Notes: generated by a model not told the origin, from the sequence alone. Numbered from the stretch's first letter, positions 1-6,844 are shown. The stretch: DNA of 30,057 nucleotides from CAYVQA01 sp045119035 (GCA_045119035.1 JBGVCU010000010.1:1-30057), one strand, 5' to 3'. Numbers and translations: made by a program.

Positions 1-760
1 CTCGTTTTAGAGATAAGGTTTCGATTTTACTTTTATTATAATTATAATCTTGTTTATCACCTTTTAAAGGTCTTTCAGATTTTAATTTACTTAATTCCTT
101 GTTAAAATATTGATTTATAGACTTTAAAGGTTTTCCATTTAAGATGAAACAATCATCTTTAGAAACACAAGAACAAAGATTATTCATACCTAAATCAATA
201 CTTAAATAATCATTTTGATTTAAATCTTCATTTGTTGTTTCTACTTCATAACTTATAGTTACTCTAACTTTCTTTCCTTTAGGAATAAAGTTTATAGTTT
301 TAAAATTGTTTAATTCCTCTTTATAAACTTCATTAGGAATATGAACTTTATGTTCTTTATTAATAACTATAAACTGATCTTTAATTTTAATTGACTGATA
401 GTCAAAATATAGAATACCCAAAGTGTCCTTATATTTAGGTGGTTTAGGCATTCCTCTGTATTTTGAAGGATTTACTTTAAAATCCTTAAGTGCATTAAAA
501 TATGATTTATAACATTTACATAAAGCTCTAAGTGTATTTTGAGCAACTTTAGCTTTACAGAATTTTTTATAGTTATTATATTCAGGATTTGATTCAGTTC
601 TTAATTTTCTATTTAATGTTGTTTCATTTATAAGAGTCTTGCTTTCATTGTATTGTTCATTAATTAAGTACCTTCCTTGATTATAAAGGTTCTTAGAAAG
701 CAAAAATTGCTCTCTAAAGAACGTATTGGAATCAATTAGAAAATTAGCACTTAACTGCAT
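1..760 (-). CDS. tnpB: TnpB-type RNA-guided nuclease, family B, C-terminus outside window
   Basis: The open frame starts at the ATG complementary to 758-760 and runs off the left edge, so about 253 N-terminal residues are visible. An AAAAAGGA Shine-Dalgarno lies just upstream. The first RuvC motif is clear: SIDLGMNNLCS with the catalytic Asp near residue 189, followed by LNGKPLKSINQYFNKE, typical of OrfB/TnpB proteins of IS607 and IS605 elements. The missing C-terminal half is represented, as relics, in the family B copies at 1946-2311 and 22181-22824, so a full protein of roughly 400 residues can be inferred. TnpB is an RNA-guided DNA endonuclease that helps retain its transposon. Whether this copy is intact cannot be judged here. 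The family is clear; activity is unknown. Confidence 0.85.
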   Translation of the reverse strand, partial: MQLSANFLIDSNTFFREQFLLSKNLYNQGRYLINEQYNESKTLINETTLNRKLRTESNPEYNNYKKFCKAKVAQNTLRALCKCYKSYFNALKDFKVNPSKYRGMPKPPKYKDTLGILYFDYQSIKIKDQFIVINKEHKVHIPNEVYKEELNNFKTINFIPKGKKVRVTISYEVETTNEDLNQNDYLSIDLGMNNLCSCVSKDDCFILNGKPLKSINQYFNKELSKLKSERPLKGDKQDYNYNKSKIETLSLKR

Positions 761-856
761 TTATAATCCTTTTTAAAATAACTTATATTATTATTATAAT
801 TTTTTATATAGAAAAATCAAGAGATATTTTAAAATAATTAATACTTTTCAACATAA

Positions 857-913
857 TTATGCAAAATAACTCTTTATTATATTTAGTAATTTTAAAACTT
901 CTTTTGCTTTCAT
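857..913 (-). pseudogene. Remnant of IS607-type serine transposase TnpA (18 codons)
   Basis: A short frame encodes MKAKEVLKLLNIIKSYFA then a stop. The first dozen residues match the usual start of IS607-family TnpA, a MerR-like helix-turn-helix ahead of a serine-recombinase domain, as I recall it. It lies upstream of tnpB in the same orientation, where tnpA sits in complete IS607 elements. The rest of tnpA is gone, so the element would depend on a transposase made elsewhere. An 18-codon match is short, so this is a suggestion. Confidence 0.5.
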
Positions 914-1031
914 TTTTAATATCATTTATAATTCTATTTTTTTAAAAAAATAACAAAAATGATAAAAATTTTAAATATTTTTAATAGTTTTTAATACTTT
1001 TGTATACTATATTTTTTAATTATGGTTTTAT

Positions 1032-1292
1032 ATAAAACCAATGGATAAAAATATGAACCTAAAGGTTCATATACAGATGTTGAGATTATATATAAATATA
1101 TAAATATATTTAATATTTTAAAATTTGGTGAGTTTGTTGTTTACAACAAATCTTACCAAACTCTTAGAAAGGAACTTTCGGAGTATAAAGCTTTTAAGTG
1201 TTTAGATTTTTCAAGATCAAAAGCACTTAAACTACAATCAGATATTTGATTGTAAATAGAAGCTACTGACCTTTAGGTCAATAGCAGTTCAC
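1032..1292 (+). mobile_element. Family A short element A1 (MITE-like IS605 derivative)
   Basis: The copy has both ends of the complete element at 13002-14448 but no tnpB except its last ~28 codons (from about 1158). The left end follows TTTAT at 1027-1031 and contains the hairpin ATGAACCT-AA-AGGTTCAT. The right end has the near-palindrome around ATATTTGATTGT and a terminal hairpin ending AGCAGTTCAC at 1292. The interior (about 1126-1155) carries a TTTGTTG/CAACAAA hairpin absent from the complete copy but shared with A2 at 5892-6141, so A1 and A2 descend from one deleted ancestor. The 3' part may still encode an omega-RNA scaffold, with the flank from 1293 as its guide; that is inference. Confidence 0.8.
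1091..1106 (+). promoter_or_regulatory. Two tandem TATAAATA motifs inside element A1
   Basis: TATAAATA occurs at 1091-1098 and 1099-1106, directed towards the gene at 1324. It matches the T4 late-promoter consensus. In DNA this AT-rich chance matches are frequent, but equivalent motifs occur at the same place in A2 and in the complete copy, which favours a real element-borne promoter. Confidence 0.4.
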
Positions 1293-1323
1293 AAATGGTT
1301 ATGTATTTAATAGGATAATAATT

Positions 1324-1896
1324 ATGACATACGAAGAGTATTTAAAACAGCAAGCATTAAATGAGTCTAAGTCAACACGTGCATTAAATGAGTCTAAGGT
1401 ACATTTAAGATGTTTAGGTGAAGAGAAAGCTCCTGTTCGTTTACGTAGATTAGGTGAAAAGGTACATTTAAGACGTTTAGGTGAAGAGAAAGCTCCTGTT
1501 CATTTACGTAGATTGGGTGAAAAGGTACATTTAAGACGTTTAGGTGAAGAAAAGTCAGGTCGTCTAACTCGTATTCATTTACGTAGAATTGGTGAGGGTG
1601 CTGTTCAAGATCGTCACGATCGATTTGATGCAAACAAAAAGAATTGGACTGAGTATGTAGATACTATCTACAAGGCATATAAAGAGGGTAATTTAGATTT
1701 AACTCGTGAACAGGCTTCAACGTTCTATATGCTTAAAAACTATTTCTTAAAGCATGATAATGAAAAATTATTTAATCGTAATGGTGTTGAAACAATCAAT
1801 CCTATTCGTAAAATTTACAGAGCTGTTACAAAAGGTGATTACGAAACTGCTAAGGATTTAATTGCAGATTTCAAATCACCTCTAAGAGCTGAATAA
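1324..1896 (+). CDS. Candidate internal head (prohead core) protein with repeated protease sites
   Basis: The protein has 190 residues and no family I recognise over its full length. The N-terminus MTYEEYLKQQALNE resembles the capsid-targeting sequence of T4 internal head proteins (MKTYQEF type), which gp21 protease cuts after (L/I)-x-E. Residues 25-91 are three copies of a 21 to 25 residue, Arg/Lys-rich unit built around KVHLRRLGEE and HLRRLGE. Counting the two ALNE motifs at residues 11-23, residues 1-91 contain eight (L/I)-x-E motifs, all with small or polar middle residues. Residues 92-190 are a mixed helical domain without a known motif. I infer a packaged protein whose N-terminal part is cut into basic peptides during head maturation. 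A rho-independent terminator follows. The 5' flank holds element A1. The start is the only ATG ahead of the repeats. Confidence 0.5.
   Translation: MTYEEYLKQQALNESKSTRALNESKVHLRCLGEEKAPVRLRRLGEKVHLRRLGEEKAPVHLRRLGEKVHLRRLGEEKSGRLTRIHLRRIGEGAVQDRHDRFDANKKNWTEYVDTIYKAYKEGNLDLTREQASTFYMLKNYFLKHDNEKLFNRNGVETINPIRKIYRAVTKGDYETAKDLIADFKSPLRAE
1396..1596 (+). repeat. In-frame 63-bp tandem repeat within the 1324 gene
   Basis: Unit 1 (1396-1458) and unit 2 (1459-1521) are nearly identical. Unit 3 (1522-1596) is expanded by 12 bases. Few bases differ between units 1 and 2, implying recent duplication. The period is a multiple of three, so changes in copy number keep the frame. Confidence 0.9.
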
Positions 1897-1912
1897 TCGC
1901 ACTCATAAAAGC

Positions 1913-1945
1913 AAAGGGTAATGAATTTTTTCATTACCTTTTTTA
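1913..1945 (+). terminator. Rho-independent terminator after the 1324 gene
   Basis: The stem is AAAGGGTAATGA with TCATTACCTTTT, followed by a run of T. A family B element begins immediately after the T run, so its insertion did not disturb the terminator. Confidence 0.8.
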
Positions 1946-2311
1946 TATAGTATACAAAAATATTAAAAACATTTAAATTTTTTTATCATTTTTGTTATTT
2001 TTTAGAATTATAAATAATATGATGCTTTTGAAGAGGTTAAGCATCATGATAAATATAAAAGAAGTAGAGTAAAACAAGGTTTATTTTTATCTTTGTTAGG
2101 TAAAGCATTAAATGCTGATATTAATGGAGCTTTAAATATCCTACGTAAATATCTACATTTAAAAGAAGTCAATGAGTTTCCTGTTTTACAGGAAATAATT
2201 GATAGAGGTCTTTTGTATAGACCATATAGAATTTCATTTTATTAAATAAAAGTATTTTAATGTTAAAAAATTTATATATTTTTTAATAGTTTTTAATACT
2301 TTTGAGTACAT
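1946..2311 (+). mobile_element. Family B element remnant with internal deletion
   Basis: The left end (TATAGTATAC, 1946) and right end (through TTTTGAGTACA, 2311) are both present, but everything between the leader and the tnpB 3' part is missing. The right ~60 bases, beginning TAAATAAAAGTATTTTAATG, are almost identical to those at 22756-22824 and 27147-27217. The remnant fills the space between the 1324 and 2325 genes, and its right end stops 13 bases before the next start codon. Confidence 0.75.
2021..2245 (+). pseudogene. C-terminal fragment of family B TnpB
   Basis: The 74 readable codons lack a start. They contain the last RuvC motif region, LNADINGALNILRKYL, and end YRPYRISFY. They match the fragment at 22276-22758 at nearly every residue apart from substitutions such as KRSRVKQG for KGSRVKRG. 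The catalytic first and second acidic residues are absent, so this is a relic. Confidence 0.85.
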
Positions 2312-2324
2312 TCGAGAATATTAA

Positions 2325-3239
2325 ATGGATACACAAAACATTGCTTCTTACGAACATGGTTTAAATCTAAATAAAGTTTTTAATTCTTTAGATCGTCCAT
2401 CGTTGCCTAGAGAAGTTCTAACTGTAAATCAGCAAAATGGTCCATTCGGAGTTATTTTTGCTATAGATAGGCAAGAAAATAATAATGGATTTACAATAAA
2501 ATCGGTCAAAACTAAGGTCGAAGATCAAATGCCTATTCGTGTTACATCTGTAACACCTGAACTTATCAGTGATTTACGACAAATATATGATGAAGATGCA
2601 TTTACAATTATTGCAAGATTGCTAAACGGTATTGCAAGAGATTACGAAAATGATAAGTTCATAGAATGGATGAATAATAATGCTATTAAGACAGATGATT
2701 TAGAAATTACAACAACTGACAATTGCACAGATACCTGGCGAAAAGTATTACAAAAAGTTCAAATATTGGTTTTAGAGTCTAATGTTAAGAGAAGAACAAC
2801 ATTCAATGCATTTTGTATATTACCTTTCAAAGTTGCAGCAAGCATTATGGGTGATCCAAATGCAGTAAGTGTATTTCAATCTAATGAACGAGATGCACAA
2901 AAATACTTAATTGCAAAATCTTTGTCAACTGAATACTACTTAAATCCTGATCCAAATTCTGAAGTTGGTTATGTTGGTATTAGAAGTACACACAACGAAA
3001 ATATTGATGATACTGACAATTTAGGATGTGGTGCATTTAATGCATATGTAAACGAAATTCAAGAGATTGCTGATGTATATGCAAATTATCATTATGTAAT
3101 TTATGATAGATTTAGCATTTGCGCAAATCCTCTACATTCTGAACAAACTCCTATGCTTTATAAATTTGATATTAAATACACAGAAGGTGATTCTGCTGAA
3201 GCATTGACTAAATCAGATATCGATGAGGTTGTTGAGTAA
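2325..3239 (+). CDS. gp23/gp24-like capsid paralogue (minor or vertex capsid protein?)
   Basis: The protein has 304 residues. Features recalling T4 gp23 are GPFGVIFAI near residue 39 (gp23 has a GP-G-IF-L segment), then residues 57-110 with the order FTIKSV, VTPELISDL, YDEDA and IARLLNGIARDYENDKF. These parallel gp23's beta-strand followed by its TPEL/QDL and EINRE helices. RRTTFNAFCILPFKVAASI near 156-174 parallels gp23's RRGAGNFIICSPNVASAL. It is much shorter than gp23 (521) or gp24 (427), so it is not the main capsid protein of ordinary size. The next gene starts at its last base (TAATG overlap), suggesting translational coupling. The start codon lies 13 bases from a transposon end, with a weak ribosome site, so the native leader has been replaced. 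The fold assignment is by eye and moderate. Confidence 0.45.
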   Translation: MDTQNIASYEHGLNLNKVFNSLDRPSLPREVLTVNQQNGPFGVIFAIDRQENNNGFTIKSVKTKVEDQMPIRVTSVTPELISDLRQIYDEDAFTIIARLLNGIARDYENDKFIEWMNNNAIKTDDLEITTTDNCTDTWRKVLQKVQILVLESNVKRRTTFNAFCILPFKVAASIMGDPNAVSVFQSNERDAQKYLIAKSLSTEYYLNPDPNSEVGYVGIRSTHNENIDDTDNLGCGAFNAYVNEIQEIADVYANYHYVIYDRFSICANPLHSEQTPMLYKFDIKYTEGDSAEALTKSDIDEVVE

Positions 3240-3589
3240 TGAGTTTTACAACACTAGAACAATTTTATCGTGATTATCGCGTTAAGAATGGCATGGTACC
3301 TTCAGAGGATGTACTGAATAAAGGCCCTATGCGTTTAAAACGAGAAATAAGAGAACTTAAATCATTGTCTGATATTGCGATAGGAAATGAATTACCATCA
3401 TGGAACCAATCTATAAGATATGAAGTTGACGAGTATGTTTATTTTAATAATAACATATATAAATCTTTATCAGATGGTAATTATAATTATCAACCAGATA
3501 AGTATAGTGGTTTTTGGCAAAAAGTTAACATTGTATCACTAAAATCTTTATTAGCACGAGTTATTGCACTTGAAAATAAGGTGAAATAA
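3239..3589 (+). CDS. Small virion-type protein with CBM5/12-like module
   Basis: The protein has 116 residues. Residues 53-97 contain spaced aromatic residues in the pattern W, Y-VDEYVYFNNNIYKSL, N-Y-PDKYSGFWQKV. This matches the small chitin-binding-like modules (CBM5/12) often found in phage tail and head-decoration proteins. The N-terminal half (FYRDYRVKNGMVPSEDVL, then a basic helix) is unassigned, and a leucine-rich helix ends the protein. It overlaps the capsid-like gene by one base and abuts the next gene, so the three are probably cotranscribed. A surface adhesin or decoration role is inferred. Confidence 0.5.
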   Translation: MSFTTLEQFYRDYRVKNGMVPSEDVLNKGPMRLKREIRELKSLSDIAIGNELPSWNQSIRYEVDEYVYFNNNIYKSLSDGNYNYQPDKYSGFWQKVNIVSLKSLLARVIALENKVK

Positions 3590-4126
3590 ATGTTTATCAA
3601 TATGATTTTAAATTCTGATAATATACAGAATGAGCAATACAATGAAGAACAAACGTATAACGAGTATATTGATGAACAGTTTTCTAAAAACAAAATAAAT
3701 CAGATTGATCCTCTGTATTATATAAACGTAGATAGTTGGTTAAGTGCAAATTTAACACAGGCAGGTGCAAATTATTTTAATGGAATAACTGATGATGATA
3801 GTTCTTTATTAGCAACTGATGCGGTTGGCGAAATTGGTAAAGATAATAACATCGCAAGAATTACTTTTAAGATATTTGAAGATCAATTTAAGAATAAGAA
3901 ATTAGAAATTGTTAATATAACTTGTACACCAATTTTAAATAAAACAATTTTAGGATTATGTGAGCTTGGAATATTAAAACACAATGAACCATTAGATTTA
4001 AACAAATTTGATTTGAATAATTTAGAAAAGTATGAGGATAATTTTATCTTAACTAGATTTAATGATAGTATCGATGTTTTAAAAAGATTAATTTCATTAA
4101 TTATAGATGTTAAAGATAATCTATAA
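3590..4126 (+). CDS. Hypothetical protein, probably virion-associated
   Basis: The 178-residue acidic protein has no motif I recognise. Its start codon follows the previous stop directly. A second in-frame ATG four codons later is also possible. It is the last gene of the 2325-4126 group, followed by a strong bidirectional terminator. Membership in this group is the only hint of function. Confidence 0.6.
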   Translation: MFINMILNSDNIQNEQYNEEQTYNEYIDEQFSKNKINQIDPLYYINVDSWLSANLTQAGANYFNGITDDDSSLLATDAVGEIGKDNNIARITFKIFEDQFKNKKLEIVNITCTPILNKTILGLCELGILKHNEPLDLNKFDLNNLEKYEDNFILTRFNDSIDVLKRLISLIIDVKDNL

Positions 4127-4128
4127 TA

Positions 4129-4155
4129 AAAAAGCACTCCTTAAGAGTGCTTTTT
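4129..4155. terminator. Bidirectional terminator between convergent genes
   Basis: The stem is AAAAAGCACTC with GAGTGCTTTTT, with a five-base loop. It is flanked by A and T runs, so it can end transcription from 3590 (+) and from 4176 (-). Confidence 0.9.
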
Positions 4156-4175
4156 AAATATTTTTAAATTGTGAA

Positions 4176-5015
4176 TTATTCAGTAGCTTCAGCAGGTGCG
4201 AATAATGCCTCAATCTCTTCAGTAGTTACAATCTCATAAGAGTCTAACTTAGCCTTATCCTCAGCACTCATTAAACCACTAGCTTCAGCAGTTGCTTCAC
4301 CATAGGTTACAACATCAAAAGATGCAGTTGATAACTCTGCATCATTAACATCCTTTGCAGAAATTGTAACAGTGCTTGTTGAAGTATTACCAACAACTAC
4401 AGCATCACCCTTAGTTACCTCAACCTTAGCAACAAACTTGCCATTTAACTCGGTAAAAGAATTATCTAAAGCATCTAACTTAGCCTTATCTTCTTTTGAT
4501 AACAGACCGTCTTTCTCAGTAGTTGCCTTTGCATAGCCACCACCAACTACGATTGACTTAGTTGCAATCTCGGTACCTTCACCATTCTTAAATGAGAATG
4601 CGTAAGTAGTCTTAGTTACACCCTCTTCATCAACGATGTCAGATGATGTTACCTCAACATCAGCAACATACTCTTTAGCAATATCAGCCTTGAGTGATGC
4701 AATGTCTATCTGAGTATCACCGATCTTCTCAAATGCTGAAGTGTCATCCTTAGTAACCCATAAATACTCTTCGTAAACATTCTGTGCTGCCTTTGACTGT
4801 GCACCATCTGCTTTTGGAACAAAGTAGATAAAACCTTTCTCGCCGGCCTCAGGTAAAACATCAACAATTTTAACCTCAAAAGAAGTTAGCTTGCCAATTT
4901 CATTTAATAACTCAGTACGTAAGGTAGCATCCTCATTCTGAGTCCATGCCTGTAATTTATCTTTAAACAGGGATAATAAAGGTAATGTAATTAATTTATT
5001 ATTTGTATCAGCCAT
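4176..5015 (-). CDS. Fibre-like phage structural protein
   Basis: The protein has 279 residues. Two copies of a motif common in phage tail and head fibres, SGL(L/M)S(K/A)EDKAKLD in general form, occur near residues 174-188 (KDGLLSKEDKAKLD) and 248-262 (SGLMSAEDKAKLD). Each follows a Thr/Val-rich beta-type segment (residues 117-165 and 190-235). The N-terminus ADTNNKLITLPLLSLFKDKL resembles an attachment helix. GFIYFVPKADG at 61-71 is typical of phage fibre proteins. An AGGAG ribosome site precedes the ATG. The small gene at 5028-5183 lies immediately upstream and shares the promoter. Composition is less AT-biased than its neighbours, as in highly expressed virion genes. It is likely a receptor-binding or head/tail fibre. 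Confidence 0.6.
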   Translation of the reverse strand: MADTNNKLITLPLLSLFKDKLQAWTQNEDATLRTELLNEIGKLTSFEVKIVDVLPEAGEKGFIYFVPKADGAQSKAAQNVYEEYLWVTKDDTSAFEKIGDTQIDIASLKADIAKEYVADVEVTSSDIVDEEGVTKTTYAFSFKNGEGTEIATKSIVVGGGYAKATTEKDGLLSKEDKAKLDALDNSFTELNGKFVAKVEVTKGDAVVVGNTSTSTVTISAKDVNDAELSTASFDVVTYGEATAEASGLMSAEDKAKLDSYEIVTTEEIEALFAPAEATE

Positions 5016-5027
5016 TTAAAAATTCTC

Positions 5028-5183
5028 CTATTGCTGTTCTTGTGTCTCAAACAAATCGATAACGTCTTGTTCAGTTGCATATACAAGTTGTGATTTAAAC
5101 CACTCTTTAAGTAACTCATCGTATCTTCTAAGAGCGGCATAATCGACTAACTTATATTTTGTTTGCTCGTTAGTGTTTGCCAT
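5028..5183 (-). CDS. Small protein (51 aa) upstream of fibre gene
   Basis: The frame encodes MANTNEQTKYKLVDYAALRR and ends FETQEQQ. A GGGAG ribosome site lies 8 bases before the ATG, and a TATAAATA motif sits about 25 bases upstream. It ends 12 bases before the fibre gene's start. No family is recognised. Its N-terminus (KYKLVDYAALRRYDELLKEW) is similar in style to that of the fibre protein (LITLPLLSLFKDKLQAW), so the two may share an attachment site or have arisen by duplication; this is inference. Confidence 0.65.
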   Translation of the reverse strand: MANTNEQTKYKLVDYAALRRYDELLKEWFKSQLVYATEQDVIDLFETQEQQ

Positions 5184-5206
5184 ATAAAAACTCCCGTTAC
5201 TGTATA

Positions 5207-5572
5207 TTATTTATATTTTGTTATGTTATTAATATTATTATTAAACTCTAAAATATTTTTATTTAAAATGTTCTCAATCATCTTTGGATGTTTTTCAATC
5301 ATTTTCTGTGATTTTATTTCAAACTTGTTTAACTTAGATTTTAAAGTTAAAGACTCTTTTTCTAAATTTGAATTTAATTCAGATAATTGTTGAAAAGATT
5401 GTTTAACTTTTTCTATATCCGTTTTCTGCTGTTGTACTTGCTCTGTTAACGCTGAATTTGCTGTTTTTAAAGATGTGTTTTCTTTCTTTAAATCTGTGTT
5501 TAATTTAAATAGCAACGCAACTAAAAATACAGCAAAAATACATAAAGCATGTTTTATAACTGTAATAGTCAT
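5207..5572 (-). CDS. Membrane-anchored coiled-coil protein, probable inner-membrane spanin (Rz-like)
   Basis: The protein has 121 residues. One transmembrane segment spans residues 5-22 (VIKHALCIFAVFLVALLF). A long heptad-type coiled coil rich in Lys, Glu, Gln and Leu fills residues 27-90, and the tail is Asn-rich. This is the architecture of i-spanins, which sit in the inner membrane and project through the periplasm. The lipoprotein gene ends two bases before this start, so both are made from one message. The order (lipoprotein first) is the reverse of lambda Rz/Rz1. Sequence identity to named spanins was not tested. Confidence 0.6.
   Translation of the reverse strand: MTITVIKHALCIFAVFLVALLFKLNTDLKKENTSLKTANSALTEQVQQQKTDIEKVKQSFQQLSELNSNLEKESLTLKSKLNKFEIKSQKMIEKHPKMIENILNKNILEFNNNINNITKYK
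5208..5215 (-). promoter_or_regulatory. Candidate late promoter for the fibre genes
   Basis: TATAAATA on the minus strand, 24 bases ahead of the start at 5183. The position and exact consensus fit a T4-type late promoter. It overlaps the stop of the gene at 5207-5572. Confidence 0.6.
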
Positions 5573-5574
5573 TA

Positions 5575-5853
5575 TTATTTCTCGTAATAATCCTTATATG
5601 TATTTATAATTGCATGCTGCTTTTCAATATAAATTTTCATTTTTTCTAAATTGTTTGATAATTTTGTAAAATTATGAACATCTAAAAGAATATATGAAAT
5701 GCCATCAATTGATTTGGTTTCAACTTTAAACTGTTCAAGCTGTAATGGTTGTAAATCTTGAATTTCAAGTTTTGTTTTTTCAACTTTTACAGGAACCTGA
5801 ACTGTATTACATGCTGTTAAAAGTAAAGCCAAACAACACAATAAGTATTTCAT
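5575..5853 (-). CDS. Lipoprotein, probable outer-membrane spanin
   Basis: The protein has 92 residues. The signal peptide is residues 1-14, with lipobox LTAC and the modified Cys at 15. The mature part is 78 residues: a short Pro/Val-rich stretch (VQVPVKVEK), a small beta segment (SYILLDVHNFTKLS) and a helix rich in Lys, Glu and Tyr. Outer-membrane lipoproteins paired with an inner-membrane coiled-coil protein form spanins that fuse the membranes in the last step of lysis. The pairing implies a Gram-negative host. Element A2 has inserted 38 bases upstream and split what was an exact TATAAATA motif, so expression may now depend on the element. Confidence 0.65.
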   Translation of the reverse strand: MKYLLCCLALLLTACNTVQVPVKVEKTKLEIQDLQPLQLEQFKVETKSIDGISYILLDVHNFTKLSNNLEKMKIYIEKQHAIINTYKDYYEK

Positions 5854-5891
5854 TTTCGTTAACCTATTTTTAATTTACATTTATTGTATTT

Positions 5892-6141
5892 GTGAACTGC
5901 TATTGACCTAAAGGTCAATAGCTTCTATTTACAATCAAATATTTGATTGTAGTTTAAGTGCTTTTAGTGTAAACACTAAGAGCACTTAAAAGCTTTATAC
6001 TCCGAGAGTTCCTTCCCAAGAGTCTGGTAAGATTTGTTGTAAACAACAAATTCACCAAATTTTAAAATATTAAATATATCTTATTTATATAAAATCTGTA
6101 TATATGAGTCTAAATGCTCATATTTTTATCCGTTGATTTTA
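5892..6141 (-). mobile_element. Family A short element A2 (MITE-like)
   Basis: The right terminus (TCAC on the minus strand) is at 5892 and the left terminus is next to TTTAT at 6142-6146. It keeps the left-end hairpin (ATGAG/CTCAT), the perfect palindrome CAATCAAATATTTGATTG, the terminal hairpin GCTATTGACC/GGTCAATAGC and about 28 codons of the tnpB 3' end. It shares with A1 a hairpin segment (TTTGTTG/CAACAAA) not present in the complete copy. Removing it rejoins TTTTTAT and AAATACAA. It fills the gap between the spanin-like genes and the gene ending at 6150. Confidence 0.85.
6082..6089 (-). promoter_or_regulatory. TATAAATA motif inside element A2
   Basis: A minus-strand TATAAATA lies in the left part of A2, pointing towards the lipoprotein gene. 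It corresponds in position to the motifs of A1 (1091-1106) and of the complete copy (14374-14381). Confidence 0.4.
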
Positions 6142-6149
6142 TATAAAAA

Positions 6150-6801
6150 TTACATATTTTCCGCTGAACCTACATTTAATATATTAATATGACAACGATT
6201 ATAACTATCAAAAACAATTCTTATTCTATCAAATAGTTTAAGTCCACTTACTGTCGTATTTAGAATTTCTTTTTCATTACATTTTACATTAATGTCACAT
6301 GTTTTCGCATAATCAGCTGGTTTTGATGATTGTTTTTGATTCCAGCTGGCATAAAAATATATTTCACTTAAATTTTGCATTTCAAAATTTAGATATACGT
6401 TTGAGGGAGTTGATCCTTGTGTTGATGTATGTCTTGCAAGCCATGTTAATTTGTCTGTAAATGCATTTGATAATGGGTATTCATTAAATGGAGATTTATA
6501 ACTGCTGTCACAGTTGGCATTTAATGTATATTCACCATCTGAATCAGCAAATGTTACGTTTGCGTTAGTGCGAGATTTACTTGTAATGTTTTTAATTTCT
6601 AGTAATTTTGAATTTTTAAGTAAATTGATCTTACATAGCTCATTTGCATTTGGTGTAGTACCTGTTTTTATGGTGATTGAATATTGACAAATTGGATTTA
6701 TTAATGATACAATATCAGAATTTGTTGGAAAAGTTAATACGTTTTCATCAATATATGAACTTATTTTTTTGGTATAAAGTTAGTGAATTTAAATCTATCA
6801 T
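6150..6801 (-). pseudogene. Structural-type gene with a frameshift at an A7 run
   Basis: Reading starts at the ATG complementary to 6799-6801 (MIDLNSLTLYQK) and hits a stop after 17 codons. Dropping one base in the run of seven A (complement of 6764-6770) opens a continuous frame to 6150, about 216 residues: KKISSYIDENVLTFPTNS, several Thr/Asn-rich beta-type segments, and the end NILNVGSAENM. Two TATAAATA motifs precede it, as for other virion genes here. Either the gene is broken, the assembly has one extra A, or polymerase slippage on the run restores the product. No family is recognised; the beta-rich, low-charge composition suggests a virion or adhesin protein. Element A2 lies 8 bases beyond its stop. 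Confidence 0.65.
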
Positions 6802-6821
6802 AATTATTCTCTTTTTATCTT

Positions 6822-6840
6822 TATTTATAATATATTTATA
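6822..6840 (-). promoter_or_regulatory. Candidate late promoter(s) for the 6801 gene
   Basis: Minus-strand TATAAATA occurs at 6822-6829 and 6833-6840. The first is 20 bases ahead of the start codon. It overlaps the plus-strand motif of the divergent gene. Confidence 0.55.
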
Positions 6841-6844
6841 AATA
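6837..6844 (+). promoter_or_regulatory. Candidate late promoter for the tail-tube-like gene
   Basis: Plus-strand TATAAATA lies 24 bases ahead of the start at 6869. Together with the minus-strand motifs it forms a divergent late-promoter pair. Confidence 0.6.

Larger units (their letters stand above)
1..1011 (-). mobile_element. Family B (IS607-like) TnpB element, partial, left end at 1011
   Basis: The outer boundary is set by comparison with the copies at 1946 and 22181: all begin, on their own strand, with TATAGTATACAAAA and continue through an AT-rich leader ending in GAATTATAAAT. The first 27 bases are an imperfect inverted repeat of the right end seen at 2285-2311, 22798-22824 and 27191-27217. 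Between this leader and tnpB lies a remnant resembling a tnpA start (857-913). The rest of 761-1011 is AT-rich leader with no other gene. The end almost abuts the family A element starting at 1032. Confidence 0.7.

Noticed and set aside
1394..1633. 79-codon minus-strand frame opposite the 1324 repeats
   Set aside because: It is the antisense of the repeated unit, with no ribosome site or promoter, and it is fully covered by a better gene.
5163..5393. Plus-strand hydrophobic frame opposite the spanin-like gene
   Set aside because: It is antisense to a coiled-coil gene with clear lysis context; such shadows of Lys/Glu-rich genes look hydrophobic.
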